Shown in pieces: positions 1-7,205 of a DNA stretch of 17,748 nt. The stretch covers positions 1 to 17,748 of the forward strand of contig CANMGM010000012.1 in the NCBI GenBank assembly GCA_947497195.1. Reading direction: 5' to 3'. The notes beneath the pieces were generated by a model that saw only the letters and a list, made by a program, of their open reading frames with translations, was not told where the DNA came from and made no database searches. How positions within the stretch are numbered: position 1 is the first letter of the stretch; every line of letters begins with the position of its first letter. A program made the translations under genes and the position numbers. Source of the stretch: Bacteroidota bacterium. GTDB lineage: Bacteria > Bacteroidota > Bacteroidia > M30B66.

Positions 1-252
1 TGAGAAAAAACGTTTGCCGGTTTCGGCATCGTTGATGGTAATAAGCTCACGAAAACTTGCTCCCGCGCAAAACGTGCGCTCACCCCCACTCTTCAGGATG
101 ATTACAGCAACATCAGCGCGATTTCCTGCCTCTTCAATAGTTGCCGCCAATTGAGACAGGATAATGCCTGGCAAGGAATTTTGATCGGGATGGAAAAACT
201 CAACGGTTGCAACGGATTCGGCAACATTTAAGGTTACATAGGCTTCTGACAT
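1..252 (-). CDS. Enoyl-CoA hydratase/isomerase family protein, N-terminal part (cut by window edge)
   Basis: This minus-strand reading frame starts at ATG 252-250 and stays open for 84 residues to the left edge, so only the N-terminal part is present. The start MSEAYVTLNVAESVATVEFF is the usual first beta strand of the crotonase fold. Residues about 58-68 (ERTFCAGASFREL) match the oxyanion-hole segment, where most relatives have CAGADL. Crotonase enzymes hydrate or isomerise enoyl-CoA thioesters in the cytoplasm. The nearest other metabolic gene, at 1395-2597 on the same strand, encodes a 3-oxoadipyl-CoA-type thiolase. By context this could be a PaaF/PaaG-like enzyme of phenylacetate breakdown, but the substrate cannot be read from 84 residues. 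It has its own candidate promoter at 278-312, so it need not depend on read-through from the thiolase. The family call is solid; the specific reaction is inference. Confidence 0.87.
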   Translation of the reverse strand, partial: MSEAYVTLNVAESVATVEFFHPDQNSLPGIILSQLAATIEEAGNRADVAVIILKSGGERTFCAGASFRELITINDAETGKRFFS

Positions 253-730
253 TGGGGCTTAGGAATCGTTTGAAAAACAAAAGTAAATAAAAGCTTAGAA
301 CTATCCAGACAACGAATGAATAGAACTTAATGCAACAGTAAATTAAAAATTAGGGCATGGATACTATTAGGCTTCGAATTGAGTTTAATAAGCAAATAAC
401 GAAGTTGAAAAACCTAATAAAGCCTTAATGTCTATAAATCAATGATTTGTCCGAAGTCCTTTTGGGGTCCGCCACTCCTCCTCCCCGGTGTAAAGTTACG
501 ACACCCGAATGGTACTAGTCGTTTCAAAATTCCAAAACGGATAATTGTTACGAACACAGCTGTTCATAGTTTGGTTGGAAAATTACGCTTGACCTGTGAA
601 TAGCTTTTTCGGAAATTTATACCGGGCGGGGATACGTGTTTCCCAATTAAAATTTTCGGTGCTTAAATGGTCGACTCATGCCTGTCGATGTGCAGTTTAG
701 CGTTTGATAAACCAATTAATTTGTACTAAA
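253..730. other. Non-coding interval of about 480 bases
   Basis: No recognisable gene, RNA or mobile-element end is visible here. The left end holds the candidate hydratase promoter (278-312). The rest is AT-rich with short GC-richer patches around 465-490 and 620-640. A weak 5-bp inverted repeat (487-491 with 501-505) has no T tract. Near the right end, TTG 575-577 followed 23 bases later by TAGCTTTT (601-608) is a poor, one-mismatch promoter candidate for the metalloprotease gene. The interval is unusually long for this otherwise gene-dense window. Confidence 0.6.
278..312 (-). promoter_or_regulatory. Candidate Bacteroidota-type promoter for the enoyl-CoA hydratase gene
   Basis: Read on the minus strand, TACTTTTG (285-278) is a perfect match to the Bacteroidota -7 box TAnnTTTG. 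A TTG lies upstream at 312-310 with 24 bases between, one more than the usual 17-23. Transcription would start about 20 bases upstream of the ATG. The same TACTTTTG octamer precedes the thiolase gene. This is a sequence match only. Confidence 0.35.
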
Positions 731-1384
731 ATGAATATTTATTTGATTGGCATTGCACTGCTTTTGATGGCCTGCAATGGAAATGAAAACACACTCGAAA
801 ACAAACTGCCTCCAAAAGAAAAGGCAGCGAAAAAAGAGACAATAGAACGTGTAAAACTTATTCCGTTGGGGAATATTTCGAACACCGATATTGGTGTGGC
901 AAAGCTGGCAATTGAAAATTTTTTCAAGATACCCGTAACAATTTCGAATCGCGAGAATTTAAGCAGTGACTTAAAAAATTCTGCAAAAGGGCGTTATGTT
1001 GCAGATAAAATTCTGGCGAAATTCAATTTGAAAGAGAATATCATGGTATTAACCGATGTTGATATTGTGACCAAAAATAAAGAAACCAATATTGATGAAT
1101 ACGGGATATTCGGATTGGGTTACCGGCCCGGAAATGTGTGTGTTATTTCCACTTACAGATTAAAAGGCCTACAAAAGCGGGGGATGCGCGTTGGTCGCGA
1201 AAGGTTTGAAGAACGCTTTAAAAAGGTCTGTATTCATGAGATTGGGCATAACCTTGGACTTGTACACTGTACAAAAGATCCGCTTTGCCTTATGCATGCA
1301 GCCGAGGGCACAATAGCTCAGGTCGACCGGGAAAAAATGGATTTTTGCGCATCGTGCAAAAAAATCCTTGAGGAGCGGAAATAA
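731..1384 (+). CDS. Archaemetzincin-type zinc metalloprotease (peptidase M54), predicted lipoprotein
   Basis: The protein has 217 residues from ATG 731. That start is preferred over an in-frame TTG at 704 because it gives a clean lipoprotein signal: Met, a short hydrophobic stretch, then the lipobox LMAC with Cys15. The C-terminal half carries the archaemetzincin signature HEIGHNLGLVH (169-179), in which His169, His173 and His179 should bind the catalytic zinc and Glu170 acts as general base. It continues with Cys180, Cys186, Met188, 17 residues, then a CxxC pair (Cys206, Cys209), the expected second, structural zinc site. The family pattern is usually C-x4-C-x-M-x17-CxxC; here the first spacing is five. 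Residues 16-40 are a charged linker, as expected for a membrane-tethered domain. The gene lies between two minus-strand metabolic genes and converges on the thiolase with a 10-base gap. A sampled line of the gene is about 37% G+C, against about 48% in the thiolase. The family call is firm; substrate and role are unknown. Confidence 0.9.
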   Translation: MNIYLIGIALLLMACNGNENTLENKLPPKEKAAKKETIERVKLIPLGNISNTDIGVAKLAIENFFKIPVTISNRENLSSDLKNSAKGRYVADKILAKFNLKENIMVLTDVDIVTKNKETNIDEYGIFGLGYRPGNVCVISTYRLKGLQKRGMRVGRERFEERFKKVCIHEIGHNLGLVHCTKDPLCLMHAAEGTIAQVDREKMDFCASCKKILEERK

Positions 1385-1394
1385 AGAATTCCAA

Positions 1395-2597
1395 TTAGAC
1401 CTTCTCCAGAATGGCCGCATACCCCTGCCCCACTCCAATACACATCGTTACGAGCGCATAACGCTTGTTACTGCGTTGCAACTCCAGTGCAGCCGAGTAG
1501 GCAATGCGCGCACCGGTAACACCGAGCGGATGACCTAAGGCAATACTTCCGCCGTTCGGATTTAGGCGCACATCATCGTCGGCAATGCCCAACGCACGCG
1601 TACACGCCAACACCTGCGCGGCAAAAGCCTCGTTTAGTTCGATGATGTCGATATCGTCGATTGTAAGTCCGGCTTTGGCCAATGCACGTTTTGATGCTTC
1701 TACCGGACCAATGCCCATAATGCGCGGCTCTACACCAATTACAGCCGAACTCACAATGCGGGCGAGCGGTTTCAATCCGTATTTCCGAACGGCTTCTTCG
1801 GATGCAATTAATGTTGCCGCAGCACCGTCGTTTAATCCCGATGCATTGCCGGCCGTTACTGTACCGTTTTTGCGGAATGCAGGCTTTAGTTTCGCCAATC
1901 CTTCGACACTGGTTGAAGGTTTAATAAACTCATCGTGTTCGAATAAAAGTGGATCGCCTTTGCGCTGTGGAATCTCGACCGGAGCAATCTCCAAAGCCAG
2001 TCGTCCGTTCTCCCTAGCCTTAGCAGCCTTTTGTTGCGACCGAAATGCAAATGCATCTTGATCTTCGCGCGAAATGCCGTACATGTCGACCAGATTCTCG
2101 GCTGTTTCGCCCATCGCATCGGTGCCAAAAACTTCGTGCATTTTCGGATTTACGAAACGCCAACCGAAACTCGAGTCGTAGAGTTTAGAATCGGTTCCGA
2201 ACGCGGTCGATGGTTTCGAAACAACGAGGGGGGCACGTGTCATGTGTTCAACACCACCGGCTATGAATAGATGTCCATCGCCCGCTTTGATAGCCCGCGA
2301 TGCTGCAACAATCGCTGCGAGTCCGGAACTGCAAAGACGGTTAAGGGTTTCGCCTGGAACGGTATGCGGCAAACCTGCCAACAGGAGCGACATACGCGCC
2401 ACATTGCGGTTGTCTTCGCCGGCCTGATTGGCACAGCCCATAATCACATCATCGTATGCTTCGCCCGGAATTTCGGGGTGTTTTGCCGCGAGGTGCTTTA
2501 TAACATGTGCACCTAGGTCGTCGGTACGAACGGGCGACAAAGTTCCCTGAAACGATCCAATTGGCGTGCGGATTCCATCTACAATGTATGCTTCCAT
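1395..2597 (-). CDS. paaJ: 3-oxoadipyl-CoA thiolase-type acetyl-CoA acyltransferase (PcaF/PaaJ family)
   Basis: This 400-residue protein is full length for a thiolase. It has the nucleophilic Cys89 in LNRLCSSG, the NEAFA motif (322-326), GHPLG with His356, and Cys386 in CIGVGQG. Thiolases cleave 3-oxoacyl-CoA with free CoA to release acetyl-CoA. The stretches GCANQAGEDNRNVAR (54-68), GWRFVNP (145-151) and TAGNASGLNDGAA (248-260) are characteristic of the PcaF/PaaJ branch, which releases acetyl-CoA and succinyl-CoA from 3-oxoadipyl-CoA at the end of phenylacetate or beta-ketoadipate breakdown. A crotonase-family gene on the same strand further left fits such a pathway, but no other paa or pca gene is in view. 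PaaJ and PcaF catalyse the same reaction, so the symbol is by context. The start at 2597 gives the expected N-terminus, and a -7 box lies at 2640-2647. Assignment to the thiolase family is near certain, the substrate probable. Confidence 0.92.
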   Translation of the reverse strand: MEAYIVDGIRTPIGSFQGTLSPVRTDDLGAHVIKHLAAKHPEIPGEAYDDVIMGCANQAGEDNRNVARMSLLLAGLPHTVPGETLNRLCSSGLAAIVAASRAIKAGDGHLFIAGGVEHMTRAPLVVSKPSTAFGTDSKLYDSSFGWRFVNPKMHEVFGTDAMGETAENLVDMYGISREDQDAFAFRSQQKAAKARENGRLALEIAPVEIPQRKGDPLLFEHDEFIKPSTSVEGLAKLKPAFRKNGTVTAGNASGLNDGAAATLIASEEAVRKYGLKPLARIVSSAVIGVEPRIMGIGPVEASKRALAKAGLTIDDIDIIELNEAFAAQVLACTRALGIADDDVRLNPNGGSIALGHPLGVTGARIAYSAALELQRSNKRYALVTMCIGVGQGYAAILEKV

Positions 2598-2639
2598 AAA
2601 AACGGCGAATTAAGTCGGGATTTAAATTCCGAAATCGGC

Positions 2640-2647
2640 CAAAAGTA
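2640..2647 (-). promoter_or_regulatory. Candidate -7 box of the thiolase gene
   Basis: On the minus strand this reads TACTTTTG, a perfect TAnnTTTG match identical to the octamer in front of the hydratase gene. It would place the transcription start about 35 bases upstream of the thiolase ATG. No TTG is seen 17-23 bases further upstream, so the call rests on the -7 box alone. Confidence 0.33.
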
Positions 2648-2696
2648 AGGAAAATTGGAAGTATTGTATGGCGTGTTATATCGAAAATTAACGTGA

Positions 2697-2730
2697 TTTG
2701 AAGATATAGTCCGATTGTGGATACTTTTTG
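2697..2730 (+). promoter_or_regulatory. Candidate promoter of lhgO
   Basis: TTTG at 2697-2700 is followed after 21 bases by TACTTTTTG (2722-2730). The spacing fits the Bacteroidota -33/-7 arrangement. The -7 box differs from TAnnTTTG either by one base or by one extra T. The transcription start would lie about 50 bases before the lhgO ATG. It faces away from the thiolase -7 box, so the 189-base interval is a divergent promoter region. Confidence 0.35.
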
Positions 2731-2786
2731 AAAAAGCCTTTTCGGAATTCCTTGTATAAACAGGGCGGCTTGCTTTTTTTTGTGGT

Positions 2787-3989
2787 ATGGATAATAATTT
2801 TGATTGTTTGATTGTTGGCGGCGGCATTGTAGGACTTGCAACTGCATTGAATATTCTAGAATCGAAGCCCGAACTCAACGTGGCGGTGCTGGAGAAGGAA
2901 GATCGGGTTGCAAAACATCAAACGGGCAACAATTCGGGTGTAATTCATTCGGGTGTATACTACAAACCCGGAAGTTTGAAAGCATTAAACTGCATTCGCG
3001 GGTACGAAATGCTACTCGATTTTGCGAACAAGCACAACATTCCATACGACTTATGCGGAAAGGTAATTGTCGCAACGCATGCAGAGGAACTTCCATTACT
3101 CGAAAACGTTTACAAGCGAGGCATCGAGAATGGGTTGACCAAGATTCGCAAGATAACGGCTGAAGAGATTCGTGGTTATGAGCCGCATTGCACCGGGCTG
3201 GCGGGCATTCACGTTCCGTATACCGGCATTATTGATTATGGGCGCGTTGCGGAAGTTATCGGGGAACAGATCGAGCTAAAGGGAGGCCGTGTTATTCTGA
3301 ATGCAAAGGTCGATGCAATCAATCCCAAAAACGATGGTGCCGAAGTTCATGCTGCCGGTAAAACCTATACAACCAAACTCGTAGTGAATTGCGCGGGATT
3401 GTTTTCTGATCGCATTGCCGGTTTGACAGAGAAAAATCTGGACGTACGGATAGTTCCGTTTAGAGGAGAATACTATGAGTTGCGCGAAGATAAACGGTAT
3501 CTGGTGAAAAGCCTTATTTATCCAGTACCCGACCCGAATTTCCCTTTCCTTGGCGTGCATTTTACAAAGATGATTGGCGGCGGAGTAGAGGCGGGTCCGA
3601 ATGCTGTATTTGCGTTTAAGCGCGAAGGGTATAAAAAAAGTGATGTGAAACTCAGCGATGTCTGGGATTCGATATCCTGGCCCGGTTTCAGAAAAGTGGC
3701 TTTAAAATATTGGAAAACAGGTTTAGGCGAATATTACCGTTCTTTTTCGAAAGCAGCATTTACCAAAGCCTTGCAGAAGCTTGTGCCAGAAGTACAAGAG
3801 AACGATTTGGTACCGGCGGGTGCCGGAGTTCGTGCACAGGCTTGCGATCGTACGGGAGGTTTGCTCGATGATTTTAAAATTACAGAAAACGAAATTGCAA
3901 TCAATGTGTTGAATGCGCCTTCTCCGGCTGCAACGTCTTCATTATCGATTGGCAAGACAGTTAGTGAATTGGTCTTGAAGCGATTTTAA
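2787..3989 (+). CDS. lhgO: L-2-hydroxyglutarate oxidase (FAD-dependent)
   Basis: The protein has 400 residues, the usual length for bacterial LhgO. The N-terminal dinucleotide-binding motif GGGIVG (11-16) begins a DAO-type FAD domain. The block HQTGNNSGVIHSGVYY (44-59) and the following PGSLKA are hallmarks of the LhgO/L2HGDH family. YPVPDPNFPFLGVH, GPNAVFAFKREGY and NAPSPAAT (376-383) also match the E. coli enzyme closely as I recall it. The enzyme oxidises L-2-hydroxyglutarate to 2-oxoglutarate and passes electrons to the membrane quinone pool, which recycles a side product of central metabolism. The gene is divergent from the thiolase with a 189-base shared upstream region and has its own candidate promoter at 2697-2730. 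The 102-base gap to the next gene shows no clear terminator. Nothing in the sequence looks truncated. Confidence 0.95.
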   Translation: MDNNFDCLIVGGGIVGLATALNILESKPELNVAVLEKEDRVAKHQTGNNSGVIHSGVYYKPGSLKALNCIRGYEMLLDFANKHNIPYDLCGKVIVATHAEELPLLENVYKRGIENGLTKIRKITAEEIRGYEPHCTGLAGIHVPYTGIIDYGRVAEVIGEQIELKGGRVILNAKVDAINPKNDGAEVHAAGKTYTTKLVVNCAGLFSDRIAGLTEKNLDVRIVPFRGEYYELREDKRYLVKSLIYPVPDPNFPFLGVHFTKMIGGGVEAGPNAVFAFKREGYKKSDVKLSDVWDSISWPGFRKVALKYWKTGLGEYYRSFSKAAFTKALQKLVPEVQENDLVPAGAGVRAQACDRTGGLLDDFKITENEIAINVLNAPSPAATSSLSIGKTVSELVLKRF

Positions 3990-4091
3990 CCAAGTAAGGT
4001 TTGGAAAAAAAACGATAAGGACATCCGATATTGTTTGTAAGTTATGAGAAAAAATACCATAGAATTAATAGTTTTGTAGAACATAAAATTC

Positions 4092-7000
4092 ATGAAAATC
4101 CGTAAATTATTTTCAATAGAAATTCGCTTTTGGCAATTCATGCTGGCAGCATTGATGTTAAGTTATGGTGATGCCTTTGCGCAATCTGCAGAGTTTTTAA
4201 TTTTTAATGGGGAATTGCGCGGCTCAGACGGGCAATTAAGCCCTGATGCTAAAATTCGTCTTGTTTGCGGTGGCAAGAATGAATACCTCCAGTTTGACGC
4301 TGAAACCGGTGCATTTCAAATGCGCATTGGCGTTAACCGCGAGTGCGAAGCTATTCTAGAACAACCGGGTCATAGTCCTACAAAAATCGAAATTAGCACA
4401 TATGCGCCGGCAAACCTTATCGGAACCGAAGTAGCGCAGTTGAACGAATTAGGGGTAATCAATCTTCATAAAAAAGATGAAAAGATCTCATTTGAATATA
4501 AATACAAGATAGCGTTCGACCCAGAAATCGAAGCGTTCGACTATAAAGAAAATTTTCAAAAGGCAACGAACAGGCAGAAAAAAGAATTTGCTGAGGCTGT
4601 AGCTGCAGAGAGAAGAAGAGAATTAAGAAAAGAACAAGAAGTTGCCTCAGCAGCCGATTCTTCGCGCAAAGCAGAGGAGGCTGCGAAGGAAGCGGCACGC
4701 CAAGCAGAAATTGAAGCCGAGCGTCAGGCTATTGCCAAATCTAAAGCAGAAGCCGATTCGGCCGAAGCCGCCCGTAAAGCTGCTGAGCTAACAGCAAAAC
4801 GTGAAGCTGAAGAGCGGGAAGCGCGAGAGCGGGAAGCTGCTTTAACTGCAAAGACGGAACAAGATAGAAAAGCACTCGAAGAAAAGCTGGCAAAAGAGAA
4901 GGCTGAACGCGAAGCAAGACTCGCCGCCGAACAGACGAAGCGCGATGCAGAGGAAAAAGCTCGGCAGGATGCCTTGGCAAAAGCTGAGGCAGATCGTTTG
5001 GTGAAGGATGCAGCAGACAAAGCAAAACGAGATGCTGAAGAAAAGGCCAGACAAGACGCTAAAGCAAAAGCCGAAGCCGATCGTTTAGCAAAAGAAGCGG
5101 AGGAAAAAGCACGTAAAGATGCAGATGCCAACGCTCGGCAAGATGCCTTGGCAAAAGCAGAAGCCGATCGCTTAGCAAAAGAAGCGGAAGAAAAAGCACG
5201 GAAAGATGCAGAAGCCAAAGCGCGTCAAGATGCCGTGGCAAAAGCAGAGGCCGATCGTCTGGCGAAGGAGGCTGAAGAAAAGACTCGCCGTGCAGAAGAG
5301 GAGCGCCTGCGCAAAGATGCAATGGCAAAAGCAGAAGCTGAGCGTTTGGCGAAAGAAGCCGACGAAAAAGCCCGCCGCGAAGCAGAAGAATTAGCTCGAC
5401 AGGAAGCAAAGGCGAAATCGCAGGCCGAGAAAGATTCGCTTGCCAAAGCACGCAAAGAAGCCGATGAACGCGCCCGTAAGGAGGCTCTTGCTCTCGCAGA
5501 AGCTGAACGTGTAGCGAAGGAAGCCGCAGATAAAGCGCGTAAAGAAGAAGATGAGCGCTTGCGCCGCGAAGCATTGGCAAAAGCCGAAGCCGAACGTTTG
5601 TCAAAAGAGCAGGCCGAAAAGGAAAAGAAGGAAGCAGAAGAAAAAGCACGTCTAGAAGCGCTTGCTAAAGCTAAAGCAGAGAAAGATTCGCTTGAAAAAG
5701 CGCGCAAAGATGCCGACGAAAAAGCGCGTCAGGAAGCTTTGGCAAAAGCAGAGTCCGATCGCCTAGCTAAGGAGGCTTCCGACAAAGCACGTAAAGAAGA
5801 AGATGAACGCCTTCGTAAAGAAGCACTTGCCAAAGCCGAAGCAGAACGTTTAGCAAAAGAAGCTGCAGACAAGGCAAAGAAAGAGGCTGAAGAAAAAGCG
5901 CGTCAGGAAGCATTGGCAAAAGCCGAAGCCGAACGAGTTGCAAAAGAGGCAGCTGAGAAGGCCAAGCGCGAAGCGGAAGAAAAAGAGCGTCAGGAAATTC
6001 TTGCAAAAGCCGAAGCCGATCGCCTTGCCAAGGAAGCAGCCGATAAGGCGAAGCGCGAAGCTGAAGAAAAAGAACGTCAGGAAATTCTTGCAAAAGCTGA
6101 AGCCGAACGTTTAGCGAAAGAAGCCGAAGCCAAGGCTAAACGCGAAGCCGAGGAAAAATTGCGTCAAGAAGCATTGGCTAAGGCAGAAGCCGAACGCCTA
6201 GCTAAGAAGACTGCAGAAAAGGTCAAACGTGATGCCGAAGAAAAAGCTCGGCAGGAAGCCATTGCAAAAGCTGCCGAAGAGAAAGCAAGAGCAGAAGCTG
6301 AAGCAAAGGCAAAAGCAGAAGCTGAAGCAAAAGCCCGCGCAGAAGCAGCCGAAATTGAACGCCTGAGAAAACTCGCTGAAGAAGCAGCACTAAAGAAGAA
6401 GCTGGAAGAAGAAAAGGCTAAGGCCGATGAATTGTTCCGCCTAAAAATGCAGCAGGATTCAATTGCCCGCGTTGAACAGGAGCGCAAGCGTGCCGAAGAT
6501 GAGGCCCGTGCAAAAGCCGAGAAAGAAGCTGCACAAAAGCAAAAAATAGAACGCGAACAAGCAGATAAAAAAGTTGCCGAGCAACGTGCATACGACGAGA
6601 AGGCGCGCCAGGAAGCTGAAGCCGCGGCCAAAGCCAAGGTTGAGGCTGAAGCCAAGGCAAAAGCTGAGACGATTGAAAAAGCCCGACAGGAAGCCATCGA
6701 GAAGGCTGCGGCCGATAAAGCAAGGCAGGAAGCCGAAGCCAAAGCCAAGGCTGAGGCATCCGAAAAGGCCCGACAGGAAGCTATTGCCAAAGCAGAAGCC
6801 GAACGTTTAGGAAAAGAAGCCGCTGATAAAGCTAAGCGTGAAGCCGAAGAAAAAGCAAGACAGGAAGCTATTGCAACTGCAGCAGAAGCCAAAGCAAAAG
6901 CAGAAGCAGAAGCCAAAGCAAAAGCAGAAGCTACAGAGAAAGCCCGTCAGGAAGCCAAATCGGGAGCAACACGTGCAAAAGAACGTATAGCTGAATTCGA

Positions 7001-7166
7001 CAAACAGGGAGGCAAGGCTGAAAATGTTGTTTTACGCGAATCGGCATCCGATATACGCAACGATAAGGCCTGGGGAACAATTGATTTTGGCGATGGTAAA
7101 GGCGCTTTCAGTATTTCCAAAGAAGAATACATCGAGTATACCAAACGCTTTAAGCCAAAGAATTAA
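4092..7166 (+). CDS. Exported protein with a very long Ala/Lys/Glu/Arg helical repeat region (TolA-like in composition)
   Basis: The 1024-residue protein has four parts. Residues 1-31 are a signal peptide with a likely cut after AFA. Residues 33-128 form a small beta-rich domain resembling carboxypeptidase-regulatory or Ig-like folds (FNGELRGSDG, then GAFQMRI). Residues about 160-956 are a charged, helix-forming region with almost no large hydrophobics. Residues 957-1024 are a short globular tail (WGTIDFGDGKGAFSI) I do not recognise. The helix is made of 29-residue units of the form EKARQEALAKAEAERLAKEA plus nine more residues: 15 units at 288-716 and four at 836-948. TolA has similar composition but is anchored by an uncleaved N-terminal membrane segment, lacking here, so this protein should be released to the periplasm or beyond. 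No T9SS sorting tail is seen. Function is unknown; a rigid spacer, scaffold or stalk is an inference from shape. The gene ends in a clear terminator and looks monocistronic. Confidence 0.88.
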   Translation: MKIRKLFSIEIRFWQFMLAALMLSYGDAFAQSAEFLIFNGELRGSDGQLSPDAKIRLVCGGKNEYLQFDAETGAFQMRIGVNRECEAILEQPGHSPTKIEISTYAPANLIGTEVAQLNELGVINLHKKDEKISFEYKYKIAFDPEIEAFDYKENFQKATNRQKKEFAEAVAAERRRELRKEQEVASAADSSRKAEEAAKEAARQAEIEAERQAIAKSKAEADSAEAARKAAELTAKREAEEREAREREAALTAKTEQDRKALEEKLAKEKAEREARLAAEQTKRDAEEKARQDALAKAEADRLVKDAADKAKRDAEEKARQDAKAKAEADRLAKEAEEKARKDADANARQDALAKAEADRLAKEAEEKARKDAEAKARQDAVAKAEADRLAKEAEEKTRRAEEERLRKDAMAKAEAERLAKEADEKARREAEELARQEAKAKSQAEKDSLAKARKEADERARKEALALAEAERVAKEAADKARKEEDERLRREALAKAEAERLSKEQAEKEKKEAEEKARLEALAKAKAEKDSLEKARKDADEKARQEALAKAESDRLAKEASDKARKEEDERLRKEALAKAEAERLAKEAADKAKKEAEEKARQEALAKAEAERVAKEAAEKAKREAEEKERQEILAKAEADRLAKEAADKAKREAEEKERQEILAKAEAERLAKEAEAKAKREAEEKLRQEALAKAEAERLAKKTAEKVKRDAEEKARQEAIAKAAEEKARAEAEAKAKAEAEAKARAEAAEIERLRKLAEEAALKKKLEEEKAKADELFRLKMQQDSIARVEQERKRAEDEARAKAEKEAAQKQKIEREQADKKVAEQRAYDEKARQEAEAAAKAKVEAEAKAKAETIEKARQEAIEKAAADKARQEAEAKAKAEASEKARQEAIAKAEAERLGKEAADKAKREAEEKARQEAIATAAEAKAKAEAEAKAKAEATEKARQEAKSGATRAKERIAEFDKQGGKAENVVLRESASDIRNDKAWGTIDFGDGKGAFSISKEEYIEYTKRFKPKN
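4953..6239 (+). repeat. Coding tandem repeat: 15 units, mostly 87 bp (29 residues)
   Basis: Residues 288-716 of the long helical protein split without gaps into 13 units of 29 residues and two of 26 (starting at residues 433 and 517). The 26-residue units carry an AEKDSL insert in place of the usual AERLAKEA segment. Units starting at 433-459-488 and 517-543-572 match in order, so there is an 84-residue (252-bp) higher-order duplication at 5388-5639 and 5640-5891. Adjacent units are conserved in protein but differ at many synonymous positions. Confidence 0.9.
6597..6935 (+). repeat. Second, shorter coding repeat array of the same family (4 units)
   Basis: Residues 836-948 read as one 26-residue unit followed by three 29-residue units, each starting EKARQEA. 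The third (891-919) is almost the same as unit 12 of the first array. The others have drifted to simpler AEAKAKAEA stretches. A degenerate linker (residues about 728-835) with more varied residues, such as ELFRLKMQQDSIARVEQER, separates the two arrays. Confidence 0.8.
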
Positions 7167-7205
7167 CCCATTTCGTTAGATTTTTTAAGCCTTTAGATGA
7201 AAGAA

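Noticed and set aside
487..505. Inverted repeat GGTGT/ACACC as a regulatory hairpin.
   Set aside because: Five base pairs with a 9-base loop are expected by chance in this length, with no further support.
704..730. Upstream TTG start that would add nine residues to the metalloprotease.
   Set aside because: It would put polar residues before the signal sequence; ATG 731 gives a standard lipoprotein signal.
1585..2061. Plus-strand open frame of 158 codons inside the thiolase gene.
   Set aside because: It lies antisense to a fully conserved thiolase and shows no recognisable protein features.
4069..4076. TAGTTTTG as the -7 box of the repeat-helix gene.
   Set aside because: It matches TAnnTTTG, but no TTG lies at the proper distance and the leader would be only about 10 bases.
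4953..6239. The 87-bp periodic array as a possible CRISPR or non-coding satellite.
   Set aside because: Units are contiguous without spacers, keep one open frame, and conserve protein better than DNA.
4724..6916. Long minus-strand open frames (4724-5218, 5225-5707, 6164-6916 and others) opposite the helical repeat gene.
   Set aside because: Their Ala/Ser/Arg/Phe-rich translations are the mirror of Ala/Lys/Glu codons, they follow the repeat, lack domains, and overlap a coding frame with signal peptide and terminator.
4092..7166. Calling the repeat-helix protein TolA.
   Set aside because: Similarity is only compositional; it has a cleaved-type signal peptide, no membrane anchor, no TolA C-terminal domain seen and no tol/pal neighbours.
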